A DNA stretch of 64,000 nt from an uncultured Bacteroidia bacterium (lineage in GTDB: Bacteria; Bacteroidota; Bacteroidia; Bacteroidales; ML635J-15), in the NCBI GenBank assembly GCA_902791865.1, contig CADAXK010000002.1, positions 62,001 through 126,000 on the forward strand, read 5' to 3'. The notes below the pieces were generated by a model. The model did not search any database. It had not been told where the DNA came from and saw only the letters and a list, made by a program, of their open reading frames with translations. Shown here one piece after another: positions 11,192-19,376 of the stretch (position 1 is the stretch's first letter; each line of letters opens with the position of its first letter). The translations under genes were made by a program, and so were the position numbers.

Positions 11192-11647
11192 CTATCTGTT
11201 GAATGTTAAGTTTATTTCAAATGTTTCGTCCGAGAATTTGGTTTCGATATCGGAGTCCGATTTCAGTCGGCAGAGGACAAGTCCGTTTCCTGTACCTTGT
11301 TCCAAGTTTTCAGAGCTAAGATTTTTCTTGAATAATTCCTTTAGGTTAACTATGCTAATACTGTTAATTTCTTGGATTTTGTTATTTAAATAATTGGCAC
11401 TAATCTCGTCAAGTTTCCTTGCTGTTTTTAGCTTAATGCAGCCGTCGGATTCGATGACGGAAATGTCTATTCCGTTGCCTTTGTTGTGGATGGTGTTGTT
11501 TTGCAAAAGCTCTATTGCACAAGATATTATCCGTTTCCGCAGTGGCTTGTCGTTTTCCTGAAGTTTGCTTTCCAAAGTTTCGACTATGTTTTCGTAGTCG
11601 CTTCCTACGGAAATATGTAAGGATAATATTGTTTTTGTGCTTGACAA
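11192..11647 (-). CDS. SiaB-family protein kinase (DUF6272)
   Basis: This is a 151-residue HATPase-fold protein resembling SiaB. The N-box-like segment is CAIELLQNNTIHNKGNG (residues 47-63) and the G-box-like segment is GTGNGLVLCR (near residue 118). It is predicted to phosphorylate the adjacent SiaC-like protein. It lies 1 base downstream of dgt and 3 bases upstream of siaC. Being much shorter than a histidine kinase and lacking an H-box, it fits an anti-sigma-like serine/threonine kinase. Confidence 0.75.
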   Translation of the reverse strand: MSSTKTILSLHISVGSDYENIVETLESKLQENDKPLRKRIISCAIELLQNNTIHNKGNGIDISVIESDGCIKLKTARKLDEISANYLNNKIQEINSISIVNLKELFKKNLSSENLEQGTGNGLVLCRLKSDSDIETKFSDETFEINLTFNR

Positions 11648-11648
11648 A

Positions 11649-12767
11649 TTACTTGAAACTTATCGGTTTGGGTATTGTTATCTGCTTCATCGCTTCAAGT
11701 GCAAAAACATCGGTCATTCCCGAAATATAATCGGTAATTATGTTGATTTCGGTTTCGTTGCGGGAAGTGTAGAAGTGGTCCATGGTGTTGATGTACTGAC
11801 CAAAATACCTGTCGAGTTCGATGGTTGATTCGGCGTATTTGCCATAGTCCTTTTGGTTCTTGGTGTAAATGTCGTGCAAGTAGTCAAAAAGGTTGTTTAT
11901 TATCTTATGGCAGAAGCGGTCGTATTCGTTTAGAATCTTGTTGCTGTAAATCTTCTCGTAGTTGAACTTTTTTAGCTTTGTAACCACTTCGTAGGTATCG
12001 TCGGAGAATCCAATCATGTCGCGGTTCTTCGAGTTTTCAATCAAGTCGAGAATCAATGAGTTGATAATCTGACCGTTGTGGTTGCCGAGCATTTCCTTTA
12101 CGTCGTCAGGAACATCGTCTTCGGTGATGAATCCAGCAACGAAGGCGTCTTCGAGGTCGCGACCGAGATAGGCTATCTTATCTGAGAAACGCATAATGCA
12201 ACCTTCGTAGGATGAAGGCATTACGGAACGGTCCTTTATTGCGTCGAGGTCGTTGACAGTCTTGTTCGGGTAGGCGTACTGTTCGTCGCGTTCTCCATTG
12301 TGGCAGATGATGCCGTCCATGACGCCGTAGCATAGGTTAAGTCCGTTGCCGTGGTTGGCGAGGTTGGCGACTTGGCGGTAGGAGTTGACTTCGTGGACAA
12401 AATGCCCGTGCCCTGAGTTTGAAAGGATTATGTCGAGCGATTTTTCACCGGCGTGACCGAAAGGTGTGTGCCCGAGGTCGTGTCCGAGACCTATTGCGTA
12501 TGCCATTTCGTCGTTTAGTTCCCAGCCGACCTTGTTCAAGCCCTTGCAGATGGTCGATGCAATGGTTGCAACATGCAACACGTGCTCAATTCTTGTGCAA
12601 ATGTGGTCATTTTCAGGCGCAAAGAAAACTTGGGTTTTCTTTTTCAGTCGGCGGAACGGCGTGGAATGGATTATTGCCGTCTGGTCGCGGAAATAGTCGC
12701 CGCGTATGTCTGTTTCCCTGTAAGTCTTTCGTTTTGAATATACTTCGTCTGGTAGTGGGTTTCTCAT
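11649..12767 (-). CDS. dgt: Deoxyguanosinetriphosphate triphosphohydrolase-like protein
   Basis: This HD-domain dNTP triphosphohydrolase converts dNTPs (classically dGTP) to the deoxynucleoside and triphosphate. HD residues are visible in RIEHVLHVATIAST, GLGHDLGHTPFGHAGE and the later D in IAYLGRDLEDA. The ATG at 12767 is chosen (MRNPLPDEVYSK, 372 residues) because an in-frame extension would run back into the LOG-family gene, whose stop ends 2 bases upstream. Substrate preference cannot be read from sequence. Confidence 0.9.
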   Translation of the reverse strand: MRNPLPDEVYSKRKTYRETDIRGDYFRDQTAIIHSTPFRRLKKKTQVFFAPENDHICTRIEHVLHVATIASTICKGLNKVGWELNDEMAYAIGLGHDLGHTPFGHAGEKSLDIILSNSGHGHFVHEVNSYRQVANLANHGNGLNLCYGVMDGIICHNGERDEQYAYPNKTVNDLDAIKDRSVMPSSYEGCIMRFSDKIAYLGRDLEDAFVAGFITEDDVPDDVKEMLGNHNGQIINSLILDLIENSKNRDMIGFSDDTYEVVTKLKKFNYEKIYSNKILNEYDRFCHKIINNLFDYLHDIYTKNQKDYGKYAESTIELDRYFGQYINTMDHFYTSRNETEINIITDYISGMTDVFALEAMKQITIPKPISFK

Positions 12768-12769
12768 AT

Positions 12770-13351
12770 CTATTCCTTTAAATATTTGTCGTAAACGTGT
12801 GTCGGTTTGTAATTTTTGAGGTATTCGACGGCTTCTTCGGGCGTTTCGCAGACGTAATAGGTTGTCCTGTAGTTGCATACGGTAAATCCTTCGTCGAAGA
12901 ACTTATCCATTTGCCTTAGCATATCGTCGAAGAAATGGTTGAAGTTGAGAATGACAATCGCCTTGTTGTGGTACTTCAACTGCTTGAGCGTCAGTATTTC
13001 AAACATTTCGTCCATTGTGCCGAAAGCACCGGGCATTATGGCGAACGAGTCGGCGTGTTCGCGCAGGTACGACTTGCGTTCCTTCATATCTTCGGTCACG
13101 ACAAGTTCCTGCATGTCGTCGGACACAATGCCCTCACGGTGAAGCTTTTCGGGGACGACGCCGATTATTTTTGCGCCGCCTTGATTGTATGCTCCGCGCA
13201 TCATCGCGCCCATAAGACCGATGATTCCGCCACCGTGGTATATGGTGAAGTCGTTCTCGGCCAATATCTTGCCGAAACGCTCTGCATAGTCGTAATATTC
13301 TTTCTGCAAGTCTTCGCTCGAACTGCAGAATACGCAAACCGATTTTGTCAT
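12770..13351 (-). CDS. LOG-family protein (TIGR00730 type)
   Basis: This is a 193-residue Rossmann-like protein of the lysine-decarboxylase-like / LOG family, whose characterised members cleave nucleoside 5'-monophosphates (cytokinin riboside phosphoribohydrolase). Visible are the N-terminal VCVFCSSS, GGGIIGLMGAMMRGA near residue 40, and PGAFGTMDEMFEIL near residue 107, a variant of the catalytic PGGxGTxxE in which the second G is A. It heads the leftward operon with dgt. Its -7 box is probably the TATTTTTG read on the minus strand at 13384-13377. Confidence 0.85.
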   Translation of the reverse strand: MTKSVCVFCSSSEDLQKEYYDYAERFGKILAENDFTIYHGGGIIGLMGAMMRGAYNQGGAKIIGVVPEKLHREGIVSDDMQELVVTEDMKERKSYLREHADSFAIMPGAFGTMDEMFEILTLKQLKYHNKAIVILNFNHFFDDMLRQMDKFFDEGFTVCNYRTTYYVCETPEEAVEYLKNYKPTHVYDKYLKE

Positions 13352-13376
13352 TTCTTAAATTTTTTACAAAAATAAT

Positions 13377-13384
13377 AATAGAAG
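13377..13384 (-). promoter_or_regulatory. Promoter -7 element of the LOG-dgt-sia operon
   Basis: Reads TATTTTTG on the minus strand, 25 bases before the LOG start. CAAA at 13402-13405 (TTTG on minus) is 17 bases upstream, slightly short of the usual 19-21. Confidence 0.5.
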
Positions 13385-13483
13385 TTGAAATGGGGATATT
13401 TCAAATATAATTTTTGCAGGCTATAGTTTGGTAAGCAACCGTTTTTTTTATTTGTAATAATATTAATAATCAAAGCGATTGTC

Positions 13484-13640
13484 ATTCCGCAAGTTAGAAC
13501 AATAACACGATACGGAACGGAGAGTGTAATATTGTTCAACTGTGCGGAATCTCCCGTAAAAAAACAAATTAAAAAGGAGATTCCGTACAGACAGGCTCAC
13601 AAGCAATGTTCCTTTTGCTGTTCGCTTTGTCTTACGGAAT
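13484..13640. repeat. Inverted pair of large palindromic elements (BIME-like)
   Basis: Element 1 is bounded by ATTCCGCA (13484-13491) and TGCGGAAT (13543-13550), with further nested pairing inside (GAACAATA with TATTGTTC). Element 2 is bounded by ATTCCGTA (13580-13587) and TACGGAAT (13633-13640), with inner pairing AGCAA/TTGCT. The outer flanks read GTCATTCCG at 13481 and CGGAATGAC ending at 13643. The inner flanks are CGGAATCTCC and GGAGATTCCG. The elements are therefore the same type in opposite orientation, separated by about 29 bases. This fills most of the 460-base gap between the LOG gene and feoB. Confidence 0.75.
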
Positions 13641-13710
13641 GACTAAAAGAGAGATAAAAAGCAATCTTAGTTTCATGTCAAATTTTTCGTGTCACAGTAA
13701 TCTTATTCAC

Positions 13711-13725
13711 ATTCGAGAATCGAAT
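13711..13725. promoter_or_regulatory. Short inverted repeat upstream of feoB
   Basis: ATTCGA-GAA-TCGAAT is a perfect 6-bp inverted repeat 51 bases upstream of the feoB -7 box. It is a candidate operator for a metal regulator. It is not a recognisable Fur or DtxR consensus, so support is weak. Confidence 0.25.
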
Positions 13726-13775
13726 ATGGTTAATATCTTGTTGCGATATTTCTGCGACAAGATTTTCGTGCTTTT

Positions 13776-13783
13776 TACATTTG
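13776..13783 (+). promoter_or_regulatory. feoB promoter -7 element
   Basis: TACATTTG fits TAnnTTTG and lies 28 bases before the feoB ATG. No convincing -33 box was found. Confidence 0.5.
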
Positions 13784-13811
13784 CAAACTGTATAGAGAAA
13801 TTGAGATTGAA

Positions 13812-16043
13812 ATGGGTGAAGATTTGCAAATTGCTTGTAATCAGGAATATTATATAGCCAAAATCTATGGCTGTAACGACTTTCGTAAGAAGATTGAAGG
13901 ATTCGGCTTGGAGGTCGGAAAGAAGGTTGTCGCGCTGAAGTCGGATGCTGATGGTAACCTTGCTTTTTCGGTTGAAGGTTGCAAACGAAACTGCACATTC
14001 CCAAAATCTTATCTCTCTAATCTGTCGTTAGTTCCGGCTTCCGACCCGCAATGCCAGGATTTTATAATCAACGAATTGAATACAGTGAATGTTTCATTGT
14101 TTCAGACTAAGGATTCGTTTGCCACGGGATTGTTTGGCGGGGAGGCGAATGCCAAGTTTGAGAACTATGACATTAACGTAACATATTTGCCACAAGTCGA
14201 TTACATTTTTGGTGACGATTATGCCAACAAGCGTTTCCGCAATCTTGTGCTTGCCGAAAAGACGGATGTCTTTGTGGCGGTTGTCGATTTTCATAAGTTG
14301 GAAACGGAGTTGGTGCCTGTTGTCCAGTTGATGGACTTGGGCGTGAAGATTGTGCTTGTCATAAGAGGCTACTGCGAGGAAAATGAAGATGGTCTGCATG
14401 TTGACTTGAATAAGATGTCGAAGTTGCTTGGTGTTCCGATTGTTCATTTCAACGAAGCCGATGAGACTGGCGAAAGTCGTGAAAATGTCATCCGTACAAT
14501 TTTGTCGGCTTATGCTGGCGACAATCCCGATATGCGCTATGTTCATGTGAATTACGGTCGTCAGGTTGAACGGCATATCCGTATGATACAGAAAGAATTG
14601 GAGTCTAAAAAAGGCTACGACTTCAATGCTTCGTCGCGCTATATGGCGATAAGTTTGCTCGAAGAGGATAGGATTGTGCATAGCTTCAATACTCCGTGCC
14701 ATTCGTGCAACACCGTAAAGTGCTTTGTAAAAATGCATTCGGCTGTGCTTGGCAAGCAGTTCAACAACCATGTGTATTATGTTCTGAAGCAGGCTCGCCG
14801 TTCTTATATCGATGGTCTTATGTCGAAGGTTACTGGTGTGCGCAAGTCGCAGTGGGATTCCGAGAAGGCCGATTCAGTACTTCTGCACAAGACTTGGGGA
14901 TTCCCGTTGTTTCTGCTTATTATGGCTGCAATTTTCTGCGCCACATTTGAGCTAGGACGCTTCCCGATGGAGTGGATTTCCAATGCTATGGTTTCGCTTT
15001 CCGATTCGGTGAGGGTGTCGGTCGGTGGCGTGTTTGGCGGCTTCCTTGCCGATGGACTTATTGGCGGTGTGGGAGCGGTACTTTCGTTTGTGCCAATTCT
15101 TTTCATTTTCTATCTTCTGGTCGGACTGCTTGAAAATTCGGGTTATATGTCGCGTGCATCGTATTGCGTGGATGGCTTTATGCGCAGACTTGGATTGCAA
15201 GGCAAGTCGCTGGTTCCTATGGTGCTGGGATTTGGATGCTCTATTCCTGCCATAATGAGCGCAAGGCATATCGAAAGCAAGAAAGACAGGATTCTGGCTA
15301 CACTTGCCATACCGTTTTTGCCCTGTGCTGCGCGTGTGCCGGTCTGCTTGCTCTTGGTGTCGGCATTCTTCCCTAAGTTCCCTGCTTTGATAATGTTCAT
15401 TGTATATCTGGTGGGAATGTTGCTTGCAATGGCGTTTGCAAAAATCTACAGTAAAACATTGCTGAAAAACAATGAGTATCCGTATGTTATAGAACTTGCA
15501 TCATACAAGAAACCAACGCTCTTTATTTCATTTAGTTACATGTGGAATCGTACTTGGGAATATCTGAAGCGTATTTCGGGAATCGTTGTGCTTGGTGCCA
15601 TAGTAGTGTGGGCTTTAGCGTATTATCCGCAAAATGTTGAAAATAGGGAAGATGCTTCTGTTGCTGAAACCCAGATAGAATCATCCGCATTGGCAAAGGT
15701 TGGCAATTTTATAGAACCGGTTTTCCGTCCGCTTGGTTTCGACTGGAAGATGTCTGTGGAAGCAATCTCTGGATTTGCAGGCAAAGAGTTGACAATCAGT
15801 ACAATGTCGATGCTGAATAGGACAGAGGAAGTGTCTGCGGAAGCTGATGATGGCGAAGCAAATGCTTCCGTTGCGGCTTTGGCGTTCGTGTTCTTCATGC
15901 TGATATGTTTTCCGTGTCTGGGTGCTACATCGGCAATACGCAATGTATCGGGCTTCAAGTGGGCAGCCTTGTCGGCTGGCATGTCAATAGTGCTTGCGTG
16001 GATTGTGGCATTTGGTGTGTATCAGATAGGGGTGCTGATATAA
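13812..16043 (+). CDS. feoB: FeoA-FeoB fusion, iron(II)-type transporter with a degenerate G domain
   Basis: This 743-residue membrane protein has an N-terminal FeoA-like SH3 domain (residues 1-75), a region where the FeoB G domain should be (about 90-240), then a polytopic FeoB channel domain from about residue 360. The channel keeps the first Gate motif GFGCSIPAIMSAR and the second, GFAGKELTIS. The G domain is strongly altered: where the P-loop GxxxxGKT belongs, residues 92-110 read VNVSLFQTKDSFATGLFGG. The NxxD specificity site reads VIRGYCEE near 183-190, and the DxPG site is not recognisable. VVDFHKLETEL still aligns with the FeoB VVDATNLERNL block. FeoA-FeoB fusion is normal in Bacteroidota; loss of the G motifs is not. 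Iron is presumed, other divalent metals are possible. Confidence 0.85.
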   Translation: MGEDLQIACNQEYYIAKIYGCNDFRKKIEGFGLEVGKKVVALKSDADGNLAFSVEGCKRNCTFPKSYLSNLSLVPASDPQCQDFIINELNTVNVSLFQTKDSFATGLFGGEANAKFENYDINVTYLPQVDYIFGDDYANKRFRNLVLAEKTDVFVAVVDFHKLETELVPVVQLMDLGVKIVLVIRGYCEENEDGLHVDLNKMSKLLGVPIVHFNEADETGESRENVIRTILSAYAGDNPDMRYVHVNYGRQVERHIRMIQKELESKKGYDFNASSRYMAISLLEEDRIVHSFNTPCHSCNTVKCFVKMHSAVLGKQFNNHVYYVLKQARRSYIDGLMSKVTGVRKSQWDSEKADSVLLHKTWGFPLFLLIMAAIFCATFELGRFPMEWISNAMVSLSDSVRVSVGGVFGGFLADGLIGGVGAVLSFVPILFIFYLLVGLLENSGYMSRASYCVDGFMRRLGLQGKSLVPMVLGFGCSIPAIMSARHIESKKDRILATLAIPFLPCAARVPVCLLLVSAFFPKFPALIMFIVYLVGMLLAMAFAKIYSKTLLKNNEYPYVIELASYKKPTLFISFSYMWNRTWEYLKRISGIVVLGAIVVWALAYYPQNVENREDASVAETQIESSALAKVGNFIEPVFRPLGFDWKMSVEAISGFAGKELTISTMSMLNRTEEVSAEADDGEANASVAALAFVFFMLICFPCLGATSAIRNVSGFKWAALSAGMSIVLAWIVAFGVYQIGVLI

Positions 16044-16058
16044 GATTTAGCATATTGT

Positions 16059-16095
16059 AACAAAAAAAGGAAGGTTGAGCCTTCCTTTTTTTGTT
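16059..16095. terminator. Bidirectional terminator between feoB and the DPP III gene
   Basis: Perfect 16-bp inverted repeat 16059-16074 / 16080-16095 (A-run plus GGAAGG against CCTTCC plus T-run) with a 5-base loop, between convergent genes. Confidence 0.93.
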
Positions 16096-16116
16096 ATTGT
16101 CGCCGTTGTTCTGTTT

Positions 16117-18189
16117 TTAGAACTTCGGCTTAATCGAATAGTTCTTACTCAACCAAAGCATCTGTTCTGCAAAGTTGTCGGGGTAGGAGATTTCAATGTC
16201 CTTCAAGTTGCCCTTTTCGTCGAACACTTGCGTAAGTTTAGGATTTACAAAGCCTCCGTAGGGTGCAAGGTTCAAAGCGCGGTAGCGTTCAAGCACTTCC
16301 TTGTGCAGTTCGGGATCAACCTTAACTGCGTATTTCTCGACCATTGCTGCGCCTGCTGCATAGTCGCCTTCCGACTTTATGCGCTGAATTTCGGCAAGCA
16401 AAGTTCCGAAAAGTTCACGCAACTTCTTGTAATCATTAATTTTAACGTATGTCTTGCCGTCCTTCTTGAACATTTCAATCACATTGTCGGTCTTGCCGTT
16501 TTCGTAGCACCAGCGCGAAATGAGTGCGCGGTTGCGCATGTGGGCTTCCTCGATGTTCTTGCCTTCCAATATTCTGGTAAGCTGGGTGATAAGTCCGTTG
16601 CGGATATAGCCATCGTATTCTGCCTTGTAGGCTTCCTTGTCGGGCAAAAGTCCGAGTTCTACCATCTTGTCATCTGCAAGGTAGTAAAGACCGAAAAGGT
16701 CGGCGCGTGCTTCTTCCAATGTCGATGAATGTTCCTTTAGTGCATTGGGGTCGGTGTCGGGCAAAAGCTGACCGCTGCCGTGTCCAAGGCATTCGTGGAG
16801 GTCGGTGTGAAGGTTGTCGGTGATAGAACTGTACTTCTTGGCTCTTGCGATTTCCTCTTCGCTTGCTGCAAATTCCTCGAGGCTTCCGCCGCGCTGCAAT
16901 GCTGCCTGGTCGTAGGCGTAGGTGAGGTTAGTAATAGTAACCGACTTTGAGCCGTGGTCCTTGCGAATCCAGTCGGCGTTAGGCAGGTTGATTCCGATTG
17001 GCGGAGCCGGGAAGCAGTCGCCACCGAGAGCAACAACATTAATGGCCTTTGCAGAAACGCCTTTTACCTTTTCCTTCTTGAAACGCTTGTCAACAGGGCT
17101 GTTATCCTCGAACCACTGTGCGTTTTCGCTTATCAGCTTGGTCATCTTGGTGGCTTCGATGTCCTTGAAGTCAACAATTGCTTCCCAGGTAGCCTTAAGA
17201 CCCAGAGGGTCGCCGTAGTTCTCGATGAAGCCGTTTACATAGTCAACTCGCGGGTCGGTATTTTCTGCCCACATTACATTGTATTCGTCCCATGTTGTGA
17301 GGTCACCGGTTTGGTAGTATTCAATAAGTTTGCGCAGTTCGGCTTTCTGCACATCGCTTTCGGCAAATTCGATTGCTTTTTCAAGGTTCTCGACAATTTT
17401 TTCTATGGTTTCGCTGTACATTCCACCGATTTTGTATGTGCGCTCTACAATATTTCCGCCATCGGCTGTCTTTATGAGCTTTGAATTCAAACCTTTAGAA
17501 ATAGGTCTTGCTGTGTCGGGAACCTGCATGGCGTTGTAGTAGTCTTCAACTTCCTTGGCGGTAAGGTTCTCGTAGAAGTTGTTGCACGACTGTGCGATAA
17601 TGTCAACGCCCTCGGCTGTATTGTTCTTGCTCTGGTACTTGTCGGGATTGAAGATAATGTCGCAAAGCAGGTCGGTGAATTCGTTCTTGTCCATGCCTTC
17701 GGTTGCATTCATTGCAATGTAGCCGTCCTTCGACTGTTCGAGCAGCATCCTGAAATATTCCTCAGAAAACTTTGGCGAGAACTTGTCGTTGGAATAGTGG
17801 TGGTGAATGCCGTTTGCGAACCATACCTTCTTAAGATATATCTCGAAGTTTTTCCAGTCATCGCATTCCTTGTCACCTTCGTAGGTTGTGTAAATTCCCT
17901 CTAATGTATTACGAATCATAAGGTTGTACTTGAAGAACTGGTCGTAGAGGATGTCGCGGCCCCAGTAGGTGGCTTCGGCTAAATAATAGATGAACTGCTT
18001 TTGCTGTAGAGATAACGAATCCCAGTCTGGCACTTGGTAGCGCATTACCTTGATGTCATCGAACTGGTCAATCTGCCATTGGAATTCCTGTTCCTCGGCA
18101 GGCTTTGCTTCTTCTTTCTTTTCCGTGCACGATGACACGATTAAACTTCCGCTAAGCATAATGAACATTAGTTTTGTTAAGTTTTTCAT
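16117..18189 (-). CDS. Dipeptidyl-peptidase III-like lipoprotein (peptidase M49)
   Basis: This zinc exopeptidase of family M49 removes dipeptides from peptide N-termini. The metal motif is HECLGH (H465, E466, H470 from the chosen start), the bacterial HExxGH form of the usual HELLGH, followed by GSGQLLPD, with the second zinc-site segment EEARADLFGLYYL about 30 residues later. The start MKNLTKLMF at 18189 gives a lipoprotein signal with lipobox LIVSSC, so it should be anchored in the envelope. An ATG two codons earlier is the alternative. Length (690 residues) fits Bacteroides DPP III. Some databases mislabel this family as dihydrofolate reductase. Confidence 0.9.
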   Translation of the reverse strand: MKNLTKLMFIMLSGSLIVSSCTEKKEEAKPAEEQEFQWQIDQFDDIKVMRYQVPDWDSLSLQQKQFIYYLAEATYWGRDILYDQFFKYNLMIRNTLEGIYTTYEGDKECDDWKNFEIYLKKVWFANGIHHHYSNDKFSPKFSEEYFRMLLEQSKDGYIAMNATEGMDKNEFTDLLCDIIFNPDKYQSKNNTAEGVDIIAQSCNNFYENLTAKEVEDYYNAMQVPDTARPISKGLNSKLIKTADGGNIVERTYKIGGMYSETIEKIVENLEKAIEFAESDVQKAELRKLIEYYQTGDLTTWDEYNVMWAENTDPRVDYVNGFIENYGDPLGLKATWEAIVDFKDIEATKMTKLISENAQWFEDNSPVDKRFKKEKVKGVSAKAINVVALGGDCFPAPPIGINLPNADWIRKDHGSKSVTITNLTYAYDQAALQRGGSLEEFAASEEEIARAKKYSSITDNLHTDLHECLGHGSGQLLPDTDPNALKEHSSTLEEARADLFGLYYLADDKMVELGLLPDKEAYKAEYDGYIRNGLITQLTRILEGKNIEEAHMRNRALISRWCYENGKTDNVIEMFKKDGKTYVKINDYKKLRELFGTLLAEIQRIKSEGDYAAGAAMVEKYAVKVDPELHKEVLERYRALNLAPYGGFVNPKLTQVFDEKGNLKDIEISYPDNFAEQMLWLSKNYSIKPKF

Positions 18190-18243
18190 ATACAATAAAT
18201 TATTACAAAAATTTCTTTAATTCAAACATTCCTGTCCCATTTG

Positions 18244-18251
18244 CAAAGATA
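18244..18251 (-). promoter_or_regulatory. Promoter -7 element of the DPP III gene
   Basis: Reads TATCTTTG on the minus strand, 54 bases before the DPP III start. It fits TAnnTTTG; no clear -33 was seen. Confidence 0.45.
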
Positions 18252-18328
18252 GTAACTTTTTGCTTGTAGATGATGTCGTTTGTGGGTTTTTAGTGTATTT
18301 GTTTGGTATACAATGCTTAATCCGTGTA

Positions 18329-18366
18329 TAAACGACAGTAAACGAATAATAAACGAAAGTAAATGT
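18329..18366 (+). repeat. Phased direct repeats TAAACGA upstream of the ORF6N gene
   Basis: TAAACGA starts at 18329, 18339 and 18350, and a fourth degenerate copy TAAATGT starts at 18360. The steps are 10, 11 and 10 bases, about one helical turn, so all copies face the same side of the DNA. They lie 77 bases upstream of the ORF6N start and are a candidate operator. Confidence 0.6.
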
Positions 18367-18442
18367 TTGTATTCGCTTTAATGGTTTTAGCATGGACGAT
18401 ATTTGCGGGAAAATTATTGTTTTACATTATTAATAGGTGCGT

Positions 18443-19321
18443 ATGGCAAATTTGATTCTTTCGGATTTTTCTTCTTATGAAGTTGAAAATTTAATATTTA
18501 CAATAAGGAACAAGCAGGTGATGATTGACTATCATCTTGCAGAACTTTATGGTGTTGAAACCAAGGTTCTCAATCAGCAGGTGAAGCGTAATATTGAGCG
18601 ATTTCCAGAGCGTTTTAGATTTCAATTGACTGATGATGAGAGAGATAAGGTGGTCACAAATTGTGACCACCTCTCTAAGTTGAAGTTTTCAAAGACCAAT
18701 CCGTATGCATTTACTGAACAAGGTGTGGCTATGCTTTCGGCTGTGCTTCGCAGCGAAACTGCAGTTGTGGTAAGTGTGCGTATTATCGATGCATTTGTCG
18801 AAATGAGAAATGCAATTTCGCGTGACGGCTCAATAATTAAGCGCCTTGATAGTCTTGAGCAGAGCCGTGTTGAAGCAGATAGAAAGTTTGATAAGATATT
18901 TTCGGTGATAGAAAGCAGAAACTTGAATAAAAAGGAAGGCATTTTTTTCAATGGTCAGGTATTTGACGCGTATGTATTTATAATAGAATTGATAAAAAGT
19001 GCAGAGCATAGTTTGGTTTTAATTGACAACTACATAGACGAATCGGTGCTGCTGATGCTTGCAAAAAGGAAGGATAATGTAGTCGCCAAGATTTATACGC
19101 AAGGCATTTCTAAGCAATTGAATTTGGATATTGCAAAGCATAATGCTGAATATAAACCAATTGAAGTTGTTATTTTCAAAAATGCACATGACAGGTTTCT
19201 GCTTGTTGACGATAAGGTGTATCATGTTGGTGCATCATTGAAAGACTTTGGCAAGAAATTGTTCGCGCTCACACTTATGAATGATGTTACAGCCGAATGG
19301 CTGATTTCAAAAATTGAGTAA
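18443..19321 (+). CDS. ORF6N-domain DNA-binding protein with PLD-like C-terminal part
   Basis: The protein has 292 residues from the ATG at 18443; a GTG six bases earlier is possible. Residues about 10-110 are an ORF6N domain (IFTIRNKQVMIDYHLAEL, RFPERFRFQLT, NPYAFTEQGVAMLSAVLRS), a DNA-binding module found in phage and accessory proteins. A coiled linker follows (about 130-165). Then comes a region ending in AHDRFLLVDDKVYHVGASLKD, which resembles the HxKxxxxD half of a phospholipase-D-like domain with R in place of K, and is so probably inactive as a nuclease. The coding DNA contains a 25-base palindrome at 18648-18672. Phased repeats lie upstream, suggesting autoregulation. Confidence 0.8.
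   Translation: MANLILSDFSSYEVENLIFTIRNKQVMIDYHLAELYGVETKVLNQQVKRNIERFPERFRFQLTDDERDKVVTNCDHLSKLKFSKTNPYAFTEQGVAMLSAVLRSETAVVVSVRIIDAFVEMRNAISRDGSIIKRLDSLEQSRVEADRKFDKIFSVIESRNLNKKEGIFFNGQVFDAYVFIIELIKSAEHSLVLIDNYIDESVLLMLAKRKDNVVAKIYTQGISKQLNLDIAKHNAEYKPIEVVIFKNAHDRFLLVDDKVYHVGASLKDFGKKLFALTLMNDVTAEWLISKIE
18648..18672. repeat. Palindrome inside the ORF6N gene
   Basis: Two 12-base arms, AGGTGGTCACAA and TTGTGACCACCT, flank a single A. The core GTCACAAATTGTGAC (18653-18667) resembles the intergenic palindrome GTCGCAAAATGCGAC at 35035-35049, with a paired change in the stem. It encodes the VVTNCDHL segment. Confidence 0.7.
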
Positions 19322-19332
19322 TTGATTTGTTC

Positions 19333-19359
19333 TAAATCGTAAATCTAGTGTTATTTTTG
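19333..19359 (+). promoter_or_regulatory. Promoter region of the AlbA_2 gene with an AAATCGTAAATC repeat
   Basis: AAATCGTAAATC is followed by TAGTG and the -7 box TATTTTTG (19352-19359), 17 bases before the ATG. The same text precedes the GT2 fusion gene at 37433-37487. Confidence 0.45.
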
Positions 19360-19376
19360 TTGCAAAATTTTGTGGT

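Noticed and set aside
13711..13725. Classical Fur box upstream of feoB
   Set aside because: The inverted repeat ATTCGA-GAA-TCGAAT does not match the GATAATGAT-type Fur consensus; it is kept only as a weak operator candidate.
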